The notes under the pieces are model-generated. The model was not told the DNA's origin, made no database searches, and was given only the letters and a program-made list of their open reading frames with translations. A DNA stretch of 64,000 bases from Diphasiastrum complanatum (lineage: Eukaryota > Streptophyta > Lycopodiopsida > Lycopodiales > Lycopodiaceae), in assembly GCA_029204225.1 (NCBI GenBank), contig MU832060.1, positions 25,383 through 89,382 of the forward strand, given 5' to 3'. The translations under genes and the position numbers were made by a program. Shown in pieces: positions 23,301 to 34,955 of the stretch; position 1 is the stretch's first letter, and the number at the start of each line of letters is the position of its first letter.

Positions 23301-24249
23301 GATGTTATTTCCAATGGGATATTTCTTGAACCATACATACAATACTAGGAAGCTTCCATTTGTTGCAAGGTGTTATAAAATATGGTGGATGGGGCCGAAA
23401 ATCCTCATAGACTATTAAGGATGGTGGCTAATGAGGACTCAGCTCATAATGTAGTTGAAACTAGAGTCTATGTGATTTATTTCAATATTCGTACTGATAT
23501 TTGATATAATTATGTCAAGTTTGCTTATGACAAGGCTATGATTGATCATGTATTCTTGGATTGGGCAAAACTATGAAGAAAGCTTTGTTGTTGATCAACG
23601 AGGAGAAAAAAAAATGCATGCATATGAAAATTTCCAGCTTGTTACTCCTATTGATGTGAATCTTGGATTTGGTTGTTTCTCTACTTGCAATTTCTTCATG
23701 GTGCATTTGAGCTTAAAGCTTGATGATATTGATTTTAGTCTATGCTCTAGTGCAATTGGCTGCACTAATTCAAGATACGTTTTTTAACTATATTTATCTA
23801 TCACTCAGGTTGGAATACAACAAATCGCAAACTTACTTGGTAGGATTGGTTGGGATTGTTTGCATGTCTTAAGGTGGGATTGTAGTGATACTTTGTGCAT
23901 TTCTACGATTATTTAAAATTTCGAAAATTGATGAGACTAGAGGTTTTTGGAGTAACATCGTTATGCTCATGGTTGGGAGGTTGTAAGATACATGATATTT
24001 TTAAGTTGGTTGCTTGGTGTCAAATATGAATGACCAAGGTGTTTCAAGGGATTGGTGTTTTGACATTGCACATTGTCGCATTGAACATCTCTAGCCACTA
24101 ATTGATTGTGGTATCAAAGATATTTTGGATACATATTAGCCTACGAGTGGCTCTCGGATTGCTTGGATGTACAAATAAACAGCAAATACAAAGTCACAAA
24201 GTTTGATGTAAGTTATGGTAGGTAATAGATTTTGATAAATAAGGTATGG
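20367..24249. other. Intergenic, no supported gene
   Basis: A/T-rich sequence without recognisable domains. An 81-codon frame at 23542-23787 resembles no family I know. Near 22846-23030, CACACGTGGGA / CACACATGGGAA motifs recur four or five times. A poly-C tract lies at 21197-21235. Confidence 0.4.
21197..21235 (+). repeat. Poly-C tract
   Basis: 39 bases of C with a single A at 21212. Length may be unreliable in the assembly. Confidence 0.9.
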
Positions 24250-24255
24250 TAGGTA

Positions 24256-24700
24256 ATAGATTTTTTTACGGCCACCTTCCAGCATCCGGAAGGTGCCTGT
24301 AAAAAAAAATTGCTTCAATAATTACGTTCTGTGAGGCTGCTCCATTTCCTTTGTTAAAATGTGAAAAGTAATTTTACGTGGGGGGGAAGGCCCTGCCCGA
24401 GGGCCTTCCGTGCTGGGAGGGTGGGAGCCCAAGGGCAGGACCCGAACTGCACGGAAGGCCCGAGGGGCTCGGGCCTTCCGTGCGTAATGCGACATGCGAA
24501 GGGTGGCGATTCCGGCAGAACGGAGTACTAAGCCAGTTGCCAGAGTAGTCATACGGGCTAGTATTCCAGCTGTCTCAGTAAGCATTACAGCATAATGTCT
24601 TAGTTAGCCATATTGTGGCATTACGAACTCTGTGGTTAAAAATTTTGTGGGAGGAGGTGCCTCCAAAATACACACAAACTCTGAGCACTGAGCATCGGAT
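24256..24700. repeat. GC-rich fold-back repeat, copy A
   Basis: A hairpin at about 24262-24309 (TTTTTTACGGCCACCTTCC against GGAAGGTGCCTGTAAAAAA) is followed by a GC-rich palindrome (about 24405-24485) with arms GGGCCTTCCGTGC and GCACGGAAGGCCC and a third copy of the arm. The surrounding AAAAGTAATTTTACG and CTCCAAAATACACACAAA recur at 25890 and 25970. Confidence 0.6.
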
Positions 24701-25312
24701 AGAGAAATCATTGTTCATAAAATCAAATTGAAATTGAAGCATGAAGAACATTTAATGTGCAACGCACAAACATCTTAGAAGATTTTTCATAGGCTAGAGT
24801 TGTTATGGAACCAAATCTGAAATCTAGAGTATACAGAAGTAGCAATCATTATATTGTCTATTCATTTGCAAAACGATGTTTCAGATTTCCCAAATTACAG
24901 AGAAACGTTGTCGAAAGTTGGTGCACTGAGAGTAATACTCTGCTAGACTACATCACGAAGACTTCACACAGAGAAAAGAGAAGTTGACAGTCAGTGTCGG
25001 ATTCTGATGTGGTAGCAGGTTCTTGATTAAGGTTTTCTGTTGTTATCTCAGTGTGACAGGTTGGTTTTCCACAATTCAGCGGTAAATTCTAATCAAAAGT
25101 GCGACTGAAATCACTAGGCAAATCGGTCTGAGAGGAGAAATCACGTTTGTAGGTTCGTTTGCTGCTGAAAAATCCGAGTCTAGTGTTGAGATTGCAGTCT
25201 GGAGCAACGAGTTAGGGTTTTGTCAACCTGCGGTGTAGCAGGGATTCTTTTGATACAAGTGCTTCGCAGCTGTCTGCTGTGATTAGAGTTCCGTTGCTAC
25301 ATATTCAGTCGG

Positions 25313-25400
25313 GCCCCCTCTATTAGGGCCTTCCGTGCAGGGAGGGGGCCCGACTTCCATACAAAGCCCGTGGCCCCACGGGCCTTCCACATTAACGCAA
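25313..25400. repeat. GC-rich fold-back repeat, copy B
   Basis: GGGCCTTCCGTGCAGGGAGGG near 25325 matches copy A. It is followed by GCCCGTGGCCCCACGGGC (hairpin) and a second GGGCCTTCCAC. Confidence 0.55.
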
Positions 25401-25466
25401 GGTGAGAAGGTGGACATAGAATGCACATTCGGAGACAGAAAGCACATTTGGGGGGGGGGGTCCCAG

Positions 25467-25820
25467 GGCATTCCACCCATGAAGGGTGTCCGCCCAAAGG
25501 CGGTAGCCTGATAGCGCCTGAGGCAAAAGCCTTTCCTCGGGCGGAATGTCTCGAGGAAAAGTCCCTGTCATAAAGTAAAATCAGTTTTCATCTTTTCTTA
25601 ATGAGTTTTTTGCCGTAAATTCTTTTTTACAAGCACCTTCCGGTCGCCCTCCGATGGGCATTCCTCCCAGGAAGGGTGTCCGCCCGAAGGCGGTAGCCCG
25701 AGGGCGAAAGCCCTTCCTCGGGCGGAATGTCCCGAGGAAAAGTCCTTCCTTGCCGTTAATTAGTTTTTACTTTTTTTAATAAGTCTTTTGCCATAAATTT
25801 TTTCAACATGCACCTTCCGC
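25467..25820 (+). repeat. Two tandem units of about 185 bp of the GC-rich repeat
   Basis: Units start at 25467 and 25656 with GGGCATTCC, share GAAGGGTGTCCGCC, AGGCGGTAGCC and GGCGGAATGT, and end in an A/T-rich tail with GCACCTTCCG. The second unit has a perfect 9-bp hairpin TTCCTCGGG / CCCGAGGAA near 25715-25739. The open frames on either strand are by-products of the palindromes. Confidence 0.7.
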
Positions 25821-25851
25821 ACAGTGAAAAAAAAAAAATCAGAGACGGACA

Positions 25852-26150
25852 GATTGCGCTCCGTGAGGCACATCCATTTTCTTCATCAAAAAGCAAAAAG
25901 TAATTTTACGAAGAGAGAATGACATATTATGGAGTAGAAAGTGAATGCATATTCCATTGGTGGAGGTGCTTCCAAAATACACACAAAACCTTGAGCATCT
26001 AGCATTACGTCATGAGTGTGGGTTATGGTGTATGGCCCTGGGTGGGGGAAGGGCCCTAGGGGCGCTCTTCCCACACGTAAAGCTCTAATGGAAAATGGCA
26101 CTAGGGGCGCCCTTCCCACACGTAAAGCTCCAATGGAAAATGGCACTGGT
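25852..26150. repeat. Repeat copy with a 49-bp tandem duplication
   Basis: 25852-26010 matches parts of 24315-24690 (TCCGTGAGGC, AAAAAGTAATTTTACG, CCAAAATACACACAAA). 26053-26150 is two copies of a 49-bp unit, TAGGGGCGC(T/C)CTTCCCACACG and onward. Confidence 0.6.
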
Positions 26151-26275
26151 GTTTTTTTTTAGCATGTTTGAGAATTGCATGTTTATTATTTAAAGTAATC
26201 ATATCTTATAAATGTATAAAGTACTTCTACCATTGATTTATAATAACTAAACCTTACACATTTGTAAGTATTAGA

Positions 26276-27165
26276 TAACGGGCCATTCTGGCCCGTTACC
26301 TGACGTTATTCAGCAGGGAGGCTCTCTCGTTACGGTTTTAATACACCGTATATACGGTTTCAATTACCGTGGAGGTGACATTCTCTCGCGTTGTGTTTCG
26401 TCTTACTGCCTTCTCTGCTATTTTGATTCTCTCACGATGGCGCTGTTTTTGTTACGAGTTTCTGTCTATTGTCTATTTTGATTCTCTGGCGATGGCGCAG
26501 TTTCTGTTATGAGTTTGTGTTGTTGCGATTGCTGAAGATGCTGCGTAGATAATGGATTATTTCCTTGTTTGTTGTTTTTGCAGAGTATCATGATGCTGCG
26601 TAGATAATGGATTATTTCCTTGTTTGTTGTTTTTGCAAAGTATCATTAGTAGCAACAGGATCGGCTATCATATTAACATCCTCATCACAAACAAGCGAGC
26701 GTGGATCATGATCCTTGTCTGGCCCGCGGATCATTGCATGCAGGAAAGGGCTATGTGAGCCAAGCAGGCCCTGATGATGATGATCAAATGGCCGCATCAG
26801 TTCTTCCTTGTCGAAAGATGAGGCTACTTCGTCGCCATCGCCAGCTGCTACAACATTGACACTAACATCCAAGCTGGCCATAGAGCAAGGGATAAATATA
26901 ACAGAAACAATATAATGGAAGTTATTTCTAGCTAGATGCTAAGAAAAGCACGACATAGCCACAATCATTCATTCCTCGCACGTAAATTTACGCTGGCTAC
27001 GCTTCTTCTTCTTCTTTTTCTTGCCTCAACTGCTTCGTTTTGAGAAAAATACTGTATAATCTAAAATACGGTTTGGTATAGGGGTTTGGGGGCACGTTCT
27101 GGATTATTAAGCAACCTGTTTTTTATACATAAACGGCCACCCCTGCTAATAACGGTTCATTGAAT
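26276..27165. mobile_element. Possible TIR element with a captured ORF
   Basis: The left end has a perfect 10-bp-arm hairpin TAACGGGCCA-TTC-TGGCCCGTTA (26276-26298), then GTTATTCAGCAGGGAGGC (26305-26322). The complement of about 27136-27155 reads GTTATTAGCAGGGGTGGC, a matching inverted end. Inside are a 55-bp tandem duplication (26537-26646) and the minus-strand ORF 26881-26612. There is no transposase, and no target duplication is identified. Confidence 0.35.
26612..26881 (-). CDS. Unrecognised ORF inside the possible TIR element
   Basis: 89 codons starting MASLDVSVNVVAAGDG, acidic in the middle, with an HHHQG run. Its codons are richer in G+C than the surroundings, unlike the spurious frames of this region. 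The final codons fall in the 55-bp tandem unit, near a TTTTTGCAG that resembles a splice acceptor on the other strand. It could be the first exon of a captured host gene. I do not recognise the family. Confidence 0.3.
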   Translation of the reverse strand: MASLDVSVNVVAAGDGDEVASSFDKEELMRPFDHHHQGLLGSHSPFLHAMIRGPDKDHDPRSLVCDEDVNMIADPVATNDTLQKQQTRK

Positions 27166-27381
27166 GATATCTATTTGTAGACAAAGATGATTTTGCTATA
27201 TATGATTTCCTCAAAGTACACAACATAGTTTCCACGGATGCTTTACCTAGGAGTTAGATTTAGAACTTGCCAAAGGTATTTTAAGATAGGCCCGAGGCAA
27301 TGCCTTTAGAAAGTGGTTAAGAATTCTCACAAAGAGCATTTTTCATGTGAAACCTAAAAAAACACTAAAATATAAAAAAGC

Positions 27382-27539
<158 letters not shown>

Positions 27540-29187
27540 TATACCTTTTTCTCTTTCTAAAAACTTCTATTTTAAGAATTTATGAAGTCACACGTTCTCT
27601 CTCTAGAAATTTCTAAATGCACATCATTTTCAACCCATTTCAAATGCACTTCAAATGCCCTTCAAATAAGTTTCAGGGCAAACGTGGACCAATGAGGATA
27701 GACAAAACCCTTTTTGTCTATCATTGCCCACATTCTCAAGCTCTAGGGGCATCTCTATAAAACACGTGATATAGCAACTACATCTTGTTAGGATAGGGAG
27801 TCGAGTAAAGGGTTTGGCCACTAAAGAAAATGCCTTCAAAGATCTGAGGCTCGACAATTATAAACATCTTGTGAGTTGTGATCCACAAGCGAGCTTCAAT
27901 AGTGAATGGAACTACAATTGAATAGATTCTTTTGACTTGAGCTTCAAAGAACTCCTTGAACTAGACCAAGAGATGACCATGTAAGCTTCCACATAACATA
28001 TTGGAATAGACAAGCTCATCATCCATAAATAATATTAAGGACTAAGCATTTGGTATAACATAGAAAAAGTAGACATAACCAAGTTACCACACCTCGAAGG
28101 AAGGTCCTTGACCTGGGCCCTACCACCCACATAAAAACTTGGCCATATTATCATGTTTCTTTGTTTACATGAAAAGTCTTTGGAGCATCAAAAAGGCATT
28201 ATGTTCATAGAGGCCCATGGAGGCCCATGTGCCCTCAACTACCCATCCATAATGACATATGTGAAAGAATCCAACAAAAAATTCACTTGCAGATTTATTT
28301 TTATTTTTTTTGGGGGGGGAGGTTCCCTCAAGGGCCTTCCACCCTAGGAGGGCACATCGCCCAAGGGCTTGTGCCCAAGCAAGTGGAAGGCTAGGTAAAA
28401 ATTTGAGTGTGGAATACACTTCTTCATGCCTCTGGTAGGCTTGTAAAAGTGTAAAGCCCTCCCCACTCCTCATTTCTTATTGACAACGGAAGGGGAAGTG
28501 AGGAAGAAGCCTACAGACACCATTGAAATAGAATGGCAAGTCATGTGGCAACATGGTGTTTCTTCTTAGTCCCATAAGCTTTTTTAATTATTGCACAAAG
28601 GCTTATATATAAGTATGTTTAGACAACGATAGTGCAAATTACCTCGTGGCCACAAGCAAGGCCCTCAATCTTTTGTGTGGATACCTAATATGCGTACGTA
28701 CCCACAAACAGGGATTAGTTCAAAATATAAGTCAAAAATTTAAGCCAATCACAAATTGATGTCAACTTTAAAAAATCCCACATGCACTTATACATACTTT
28801 GAGCAACTTCCACCCCTTGGCCTTTATCCTTTATTTAACCTTTACCCCTCAAATAAAATGGAGCTAAATGTTAGCCTGAGCTAGTCATCATAAACTAGGT
28901 GTAGACCTACACTTTCATCCCCCCAAACCCTTTTAAGCGAGAGCATAGAGTTCAACAGGTATGATTTTGAGGGTTGCTCTTGAAATTTAACATTCTCTTT
29001 TGGGTCTATTATGCCATGGGCAAAAATCCAATTGGTCTTTGGATAAATTTCGTCTTCTCATTAAACCCCATGACAAACTCAGTTTATGTTCCTCAATGAT
29101 GCAGCCCTATCACAAATGAAGTGCAATTGACCAGGTCTGAAAGGACATGCAAAAAAAGGTAATATTGATGATTGTTGCTATATTTCT
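27540..29187. other. Intergenic; one more GC-rich hairpin
   Basis: No gene. At about 28337-28409 GGGCCTTCCACCCTAGGAGGGC opens a hairpin closed by GTGGAAGGC, with an inner palindrome GGCACATCGCC...GGGCTTGTGCC. It matches the repeat family at 24.4-25.7 kb. Confidence 0.5.
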
Positions 29188-29800
29188 TGTAACTTAAAAG
29201 CAGCATCATAAATTTTGTGTCACCTGATGAAATTGACTTATTACATGTGATGTCAAATGCATATTTAAAGAGGAATGGGTAATAGGTATTATGTCAATTC
29301 AATTAGTCTGAAGTCAAAAGCAATTGAATAAAGACCCATGCACGGGCTTTGAATTTTATTGACTAATCTTCAAAATAAGCAATCAATCTGAAAAAAAAAA
29401 CAATCAAATTGGATCTCATATTTTCAGAAGTGCAGGTATGAAATTAAGCAAGAATTTCATTGCAACAGCAAAACAATGACATACTTTACAAGTATGCATC
29501 TTACCCTAATCTATCAATGCCATAAAAGAAAATTATACTTTTCTCAAGCTTCTTGATTTTGCTGATGAAAAGAGTTTAGATACAGTAACTGTTACTGATC
29601 TTTTCAATTAACCAAGCATCTGATCTTAATTCTTGTAACTTAATTGAATATCATAAATTTTGTGTCTCCTGCCTGCTCAAATTTGATGTACTACTTAAAA
29701 CTAGATTTATATAGAGGACTGGTGATAAGTCAAATCACTTACTTGCTCACAAGTCAAAAGCTACCGAAGAAAGACTCATGCACGTGCTAACATCCTAGCT
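29188..29800. repeat. Imperfect duplication, about 440 bp apart
   Basis: 29188-29345 and 29632-29800 share GTAACTTAA, ATCATAAATTTTGTGTC, AAGTCAAAAGC and AGACYCATGCACG in the same order. No coding signal. Confidence 0.5.
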
Positions 29801-30032
29801 ATTATGCTTTGAACTGAATAAATAAAAGTAATCCATTGAATCTTATATGATGGGTCACTCTGTTTTGCTGTTGCTATAAGGACTAAATTTCCAGGAAACG
29901 TCCTGGAACCATCTATGAATAAGAGTAAATTTTCACGATGAATTTTTTAGAAAGTTTGAAAATGGTTAGTTTGCCATATTTAGCAGTGCCGCCATCTTTA
30001 AATCATGGAGGTTTTCCTGACAAAAGATCTGT

Positions 30033-30645
30033 TTGAGGTAGTGACTTGCTAAATGTGGCTGCCAGAAAAATCAAAACCTCAAACTCGCACTTATTTTCCT
30101 GATGAAAGAGTTAGGATACAAAACCTGTCTTTAGTCTTTCAACAAGGGCTTAGTGATTTAGTTAGTGGCAGGCAGATAAAAAGCATCCCAAGCATCTGAT
30201 CTTGCCCATGAAGATTGCTTTACCTTGACACAGATCCTCAAGCCTCTGAATGATAATAACACCATATGGTTACACTCTTATTGATGATATGTCGAGGCTT
30301 CTAGTTACAGCTGTTTGTTTTAATTTACACCCACTCAGAACTCAGATCCAGTACTTCTGCAATGCATTGATCTGTTCTAAGGTGGAGTGACTTGCTAAAC
30401 GTGGCAGCAATTGACATTTTAAAAAAATAAGGATTTAAGTAACTTGGCAAATAAGTGGCAGGCCCAGGCATCCCTGATCTTGCCAATGAAAATAGCACTA
30501 ATTGCTGCACCTTGAAACAGATACTCAAGCCTCTGAATATGATAAAAACGACATATGGTTACACTCCTATTGATATTATGTCACGGCTTCTACTTACAGT
30601 TTTATAATCCTGTTTTACATTATACCAACTCAAAACTGAAATCCA
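30033..30645. repeat. Imperfect tandem duplication, about 285-bp period
   Basis: Both halves contain AGTGACTTGCTAAA, a TCTGATCTTGCC / CCCTGATCTTGCC stretch, CTCAAGCCTCTGAAT, CATATGGTTACACTC and GGCTTCTA.TTACAG in order. It lies on the 3' side of the minus-strand membrane protein gene, about 0.7-1.3 kb from its stop. Confidence 0.6.
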
Positions 30646-31309
30646 AGACAACCTTAATTTTGCAATGCATGAAAATGCATTTTGGACAAAGAATCGTCTT
30701 TGGCAAGCAGAAGAAGTCTGGGTACCTCTAATCAGAATATGTACACCAGATGCATACGTAGATATGATGATCTCCGGAATTATAACCCATGTGCATTTTA
30801 TCCCTCTCTTGAAAAGCTCACATTTGATAAACCGGCTACCAAAAGCCTGTAGTAGCCATCACTTCGACGAGTTAATTCTAATGAAGCTTATAATCCTTCC
30901 AAGTGTATTGATTTGCTTCAGACTGTGAAAATCCAAAGGGCCAAGAGGTTGAATTTCATAGACTCTCCAGCTTATTTAGGCTCTTTAGCTGTATGAAATA
31001 AGCTTATACCTACATAAAATACAAGCAAAGCTACTCCCTTGCAGTTTATTTCTAATGCACATTCCACATCTCCACCCACTGGCAGTTGTGATCGCTTTGT
31101 GGATCATCACAACTACATGTGGGAATGCCTTCTTCAACTGCATACATATGAGTGCATTCAGCTGCACACCGCAATATTTTTTTGGCTTTTCAAAAAAAAT
31201 TATGCACAGAGGATACTTAAGGCCGTGCTCTCCACAAAAGTTCACGTCAAAATTCGCCCATCATTGCGAAGATTTCCTTATCTCCATAACAGTTACAAGC
31301 CATAGCTTC

Positions 31310-32503
31310 TCATTGGCTGCAAAGAATTTTCTTGAAAGAGACAACAGCCAGAATTGAAAACACAAGTAAGACAATCAGAACAAAGAATTTGTAGCTCCAG
31401 ATAACCTTTAGCACCTTGTCCATGGCACTTGGATATCTGTTCTCTCTCCTTTTCACAGATGAAGAATGGGGAACATCATTGAGATCAAATTGGCCTCCGA
31501 GCATCTTCAACTTTTCCACATACTCGAACAGCGCTTTAGCATCAGATTGTTCTGACTGTAGCTCGGATAAAAATCTTTCATGCGCCTCAAGCTTGCGAAA
31601 AACTGCAAGGAAAGTGGCAAGAGAGGCCGCTATGGACAGAACGAGCGGCACCCAAGCACTGGAGCAATCCAGCACGGTTGCCTGCGCTGCACCGGCAATG
31701 ATGATAGCTTGAAATAGGACGTCAAACCCAAAAAGCTGGTATATTTCTTGCTCAGTGCGGCTGCAATCGATCTCGTGAGTTTGTATTTGCACCCTAAGAA
31801 ACCTCTCCTCTTCCTGCCAGAGCTGCAGAGTGAGCTTGTGAGGTAGGCTCCTCTCAATCTGCTCGAGAGGGTGCATATTTGGGCTTCTGCTTCCTTCAAT
31901 TGCTTCACTAACATACTCACCCGACAAGTTTGATTTGCCATTCTCATAATTCTTGAAGTTGACAGCCCTCTGCTGCAGAGGAATGCTTTTGACTTGTTTG
32001 ACAGACACTGGATCAAAGCCATGCGATTTTCTCATTGGGGATGTCTGCTCTGCAAAGACCAGCGACCTTTTCCCTGTTCCATCTTCCATTTCCTGGCCGC
32101 TATTCTCATAGAATCTCCTCTGAGCAGGATAAGTATTATCCCACTGTGCGTCATCATACTCTGGAGAGAGAGAAGGGCTCTTTCCCCTACTCTGCCGAAC
32201 AGGCAGCGGAGAGAGATCAGGATCAGAAGCTACCTGCTTTCCATAGGGGTTCCTCTTTGCTACCCTCTCAGGAGAGATAAACTGACTTCTTACTATCTCA
32301 GGTGAATTAGATGGATTCACTCCAGCCATCTCAGGAGAAATAGCTGGATCATACCCCATCCTGGAAGAGCGTTCCTGCATTTTACTTGCCTCTGTGTACT
32401 GCCTGGAGGTATGATCCAGATCATCGGGTGAAGAGAGAGGTGTGCCATCTGGGTTATGCAGAAGATGAGATAAGGTACTAGCTCTTTTATCAGCAATTTC
32501 CAT
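31310..32503 (-). CDS. Unrecognised membrane protein with SPE motifs and a C-terminal anchor
   Basis: An intact 397-codon frame with no introns in the coding part. Residues 1-215 are hydrophilic and Ser/Pro-rich, with repeated S-P-E or S-P-x steps (AISPEMAG, SPEIVRSQFISPERV, SLSPEYDD). These resemble proline-directed kinase sites, but that is inference. Residues about 215-260 form a charged helix. Two hydrophobic segments follow (about 265-280 and 284-303), then a charged helix with many Glu and Lys, and a final membrane segment (about 372-390) before a short KKILCSQ tail. The topology suggests an organelle or endomembrane protein. I do not recognise the family and assign no function. The long frame with consistent architecture makes it a real host gene. 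Confidence 0.8.
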   Translation of the reverse strand: MEIADKRASTLSHLLHNPDGTPLSSPDDLDHTSRQYTEASKMQERSSRMGYDPAISPEMAGVNPSNSPEIVRSQFISPERVAKRNPYGKQVASDPDLSPLPVRQSRGKSPSLSPEYDDAQWDNTYPAQRRFYENSGQEMEDGTGKRSLVFAEQTSPMRKSHGFDPVSVKQVKSIPLQQRAVNFKNYENGKSNLSGEYVSEAIEGSRSPNMHPLEQIERSLPHKLTLQLWQEEERFLRVQIQTHEIDCSRTEQEIYQLFGFDVLFQAIIIAGAAQATVLDCSSAWVPLVLSIAASLATFLAVFRKLEAHERFLSELQSEQSDAKALFEYVEKLKMLGGQFDLNDVPHSSSVKRRENRYPSAMDKVLKVIWSYKFFVLIVLLVFSILAVVSFKKILCSQ

Positions 32504-33260
32504 CCTTCTGCTAAGAGGTTAAATATTTTCTTCCAATTCTTCCTATCCAGCTAAAACTGCAGCATTCCCCTCAAGCTCTGAGCTCTTCCTGGCCCTATGT
32601 GTTCAGAGAGGATGCAATTTTGCTCGCAATTCTTTCTGTCCAGCTAAGAAAACAGCATTCCCCTCAAGCCTGAGCTTTCCCAGGCCAGTGTGGGCTAAAT
32701 CCTTGCAGGGGCTAATTCAAGGTGTGTGATCAAGCATTCATGAAAGCAAGCGATCAATCAATCATTGCTGTTTTGGGAACAGAGACAGCTTTGTAGGGCG
32801 AGAGAGAGGCAACGGCATCATCCGACAACAAAACCCCAAAAAGAGATTCCTAGCAACGGCTACAAAACCCAGGCATCAGCTGAAGCAGCAGCAGCAGCAG
32901 CAGAACAAGACCTGAGAAATCAATGAAGCAGCAGCAACAGGGCGAGGGCTTGGAGGAAGAACATGCATGATGCAGCCACCCATGATCCATTGAAAACACA
33001 AAAACGGTAATAAATTCCAGAATGGGCAGATGCTTCTTCTGCCTCTGCTTCAGCTTCTGCTGCTGCCACGGCTATAAAACAGATCCGCTTTGGGGTTGAT
33101 GCTGCTTCTGCTGCTGCTGCTGAGGTACTATTGCCGTGCCGTCCTGCGGCAGCAGCAACAGCCGCAGCAAGCAAGCAAAGATAAAGAGAAAAAAAAGAAA
33201 AAGAAAAAGCAGAGAGGAGAGCGTTTCCAGGAAGCAAAGGAAAAACAAAAGAGAGACACT
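32504..33260 (-). promoter_or_regulatory. Leader and proximal promoter of the membrane protein gene
   Basis: The minus-strand leader contains a (CTG)n tract (plus-strand AGCAGCAGCAG near 32883-32905), further CTG-rich sequence near 33035-33130, and a pyrimidine-rich TTTTCTTTTTC stretch (33181-33260), as common near plant transcription starts. I cannot place the start site or a leader intron from sequence alone. Confidence 0.4.
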
Positions 33261-33545
33261 AAAAGAGAGGGATGGCCATGGCAGCGTCACGCGGACTTGT
33301 AGTCAATGACCCAACGAACAAGCACACCTCAGTTGGGCCCCCCTCCGCTGGGGCTTACGAGCACGCCCCCACACGAGGGAGAGGTTAGGCCCAGTGCCCT
33401 CCAGCAGCTGACGCGTGTCAACCGCGCAGTGCCCGTCAAAATTTTTCGCGCGCCTGAATTTTGCCGACGACCCCAACGCTGGCGAGCGGGCAGGCGGGTG
33501 CCGGCGGCGCCCACTCTTGACCTTTCGTTAATAACATTTTTAGGT
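33261..33545. promoter_or_regulatory. GC-rich block upstream of the membrane protein gene
   Basis: A local G+C-rich block with GACGCGTGTC and CGCGCGCC-like sites. The ORFs on both strands (33306-33548 and 33329-33514) look like composition artefacts. Confidence 0.3.
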
Positions 33546-33785
33546 TAGGTTAAATCCAACTATAGTTTACCCACCCTCTGGGAAAAAAGAGTATGACAAA
33601 CAGGGCTCACACTTCCAAATAGGGCAAAGATAATATCGTAGCTTACGATGCCTAATCTAAGATTTCAATATGCAAGTAAAGCACTAGGTTTATGTTTGAG
33701 AATGTTACATCGTTAGACGTCCCAAAAGAAAATAACACTTTGGGCGAGATAGTGTCAGGCCATATAGCCCAAATGTGAGATGTAA

Positions 33786-34217
33786 GGGTGGTTTCATACT
33801 AGCGGCAAGTCCCTTTGCCTGGGCCTTTCACTTGCTGCCCATTTTTTTAATTTTGGCAAGTGAGTTGACACCCCTTTCAAACTTGGCTAGCAAGTGCTAA
33901 ATAAAGGGCATCAATTTGATTGGCCAATTTGGATCTCTATCATCCCATTGGTCCATTTTTGTTAAGTTGCCCTTGGCAAGTCAACATACCAAGCAATGTC
34001 CTCGGGCACAAAAAATGTGCTTGAGTTGCCCCTACATGGCAAGGTATCCCATGCCACCTCCTCTGCCACATGGGGACAACTCAAGGTAAGTCTGAAAGGG
34101 GGGGGGGACTCATTTTTCGTCCCCATGCCAAAGCAAAAAGTCCCTTTTAAATTTCAAAAAAAATCCATTTTAAATTTCGGACTTGCCAGTCAACGCCAAT
34201 GTAGTTTGAAGCCACCT
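33786..34217. mobile_element. MITE, 432 bp, TAA target duplication
   Basis: The left end GGGTGGTTTCATACTA and the complement of the right end, AGGTGGCTTCAAACTA, form terminal inverted repeats. Sub-terminal GGCAAGTCC is also inverted. Flanking TAA at 33783-33785 and 34218-34220 fits a PIF/Harbinger-type (Tourist-like) TWA duplication. It has no coding capacity. An internal hairpin CTTGAGTTGCCCC / GGGGACAACTCAAG lies near 34019-34086. Confidence 0.65.
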
Positions 34218-34821
34218 TAACATACCATATGCAACTACTTGTGCCTTTTATAAGAATTTGATATCGTATTTGTTGGACCCTCTCTTGGAGGTCAAAAGCT
34301 AAACTTGGGATAAAACTCTACCTTAGACGGCACCTTGGAGGCTCTATAAACCCTAATGGATTGTGTTGAAAAGAAGAATTCAATAGCTCGTGGAGATCAT
34401 TAGGGATCCCATAGAGCTTGGAGACTAGTATTGAAAGACCCGTGAATGAATGTTTAAGCTATATTATCTTACTATGATGTTTGCAAATATCTAACAATTA
34501 ACTAATAATACTTATTTTTTATACACATTAGGGATTAAAATTGTCATTAAAATAAAGGAGGAATAATATATATAAAGCTATATAGTTTGAACTTTGCTAG
34601 GTAGATTGCATTTTCATTGGGGCCTAACTAGCATAAAGAGCACATTGCATTCACGATATCCTTCAACTTAAAATAAAGGATTTACTTAATTTACACTCAC
34701 ACATATTACTTTTGAATTGATTATTTAAAGTAAGGGTGTCCATTTAAATTTGCATTTGTACCCATCTTTATTTCCTAGGCGGCAAAATTAAGCATCAAAA
34801 AAGTTAAATTTAACGTCAACA

Positions 34822-34955
<134 letters not shown>

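Noticed and set aside
24322-24585. GC-rich minus-strand ORF with Arg/Ala/Pro
   Set aside because: It lies on palindromic repeat arms; the same repeats without a shared frame occur at 25.3-25.8 kb.
31039-31357. Plus-strand ORFs next to the membrane gene
   Set aside because: They overlap its 3' end on the opposite strand and show no similarity or consistent composition.
33306-33548. ORFs in the GC-rich block upstream of the membrane gene
   Set aside because: Both strands are open because of base composition; there is no domain.
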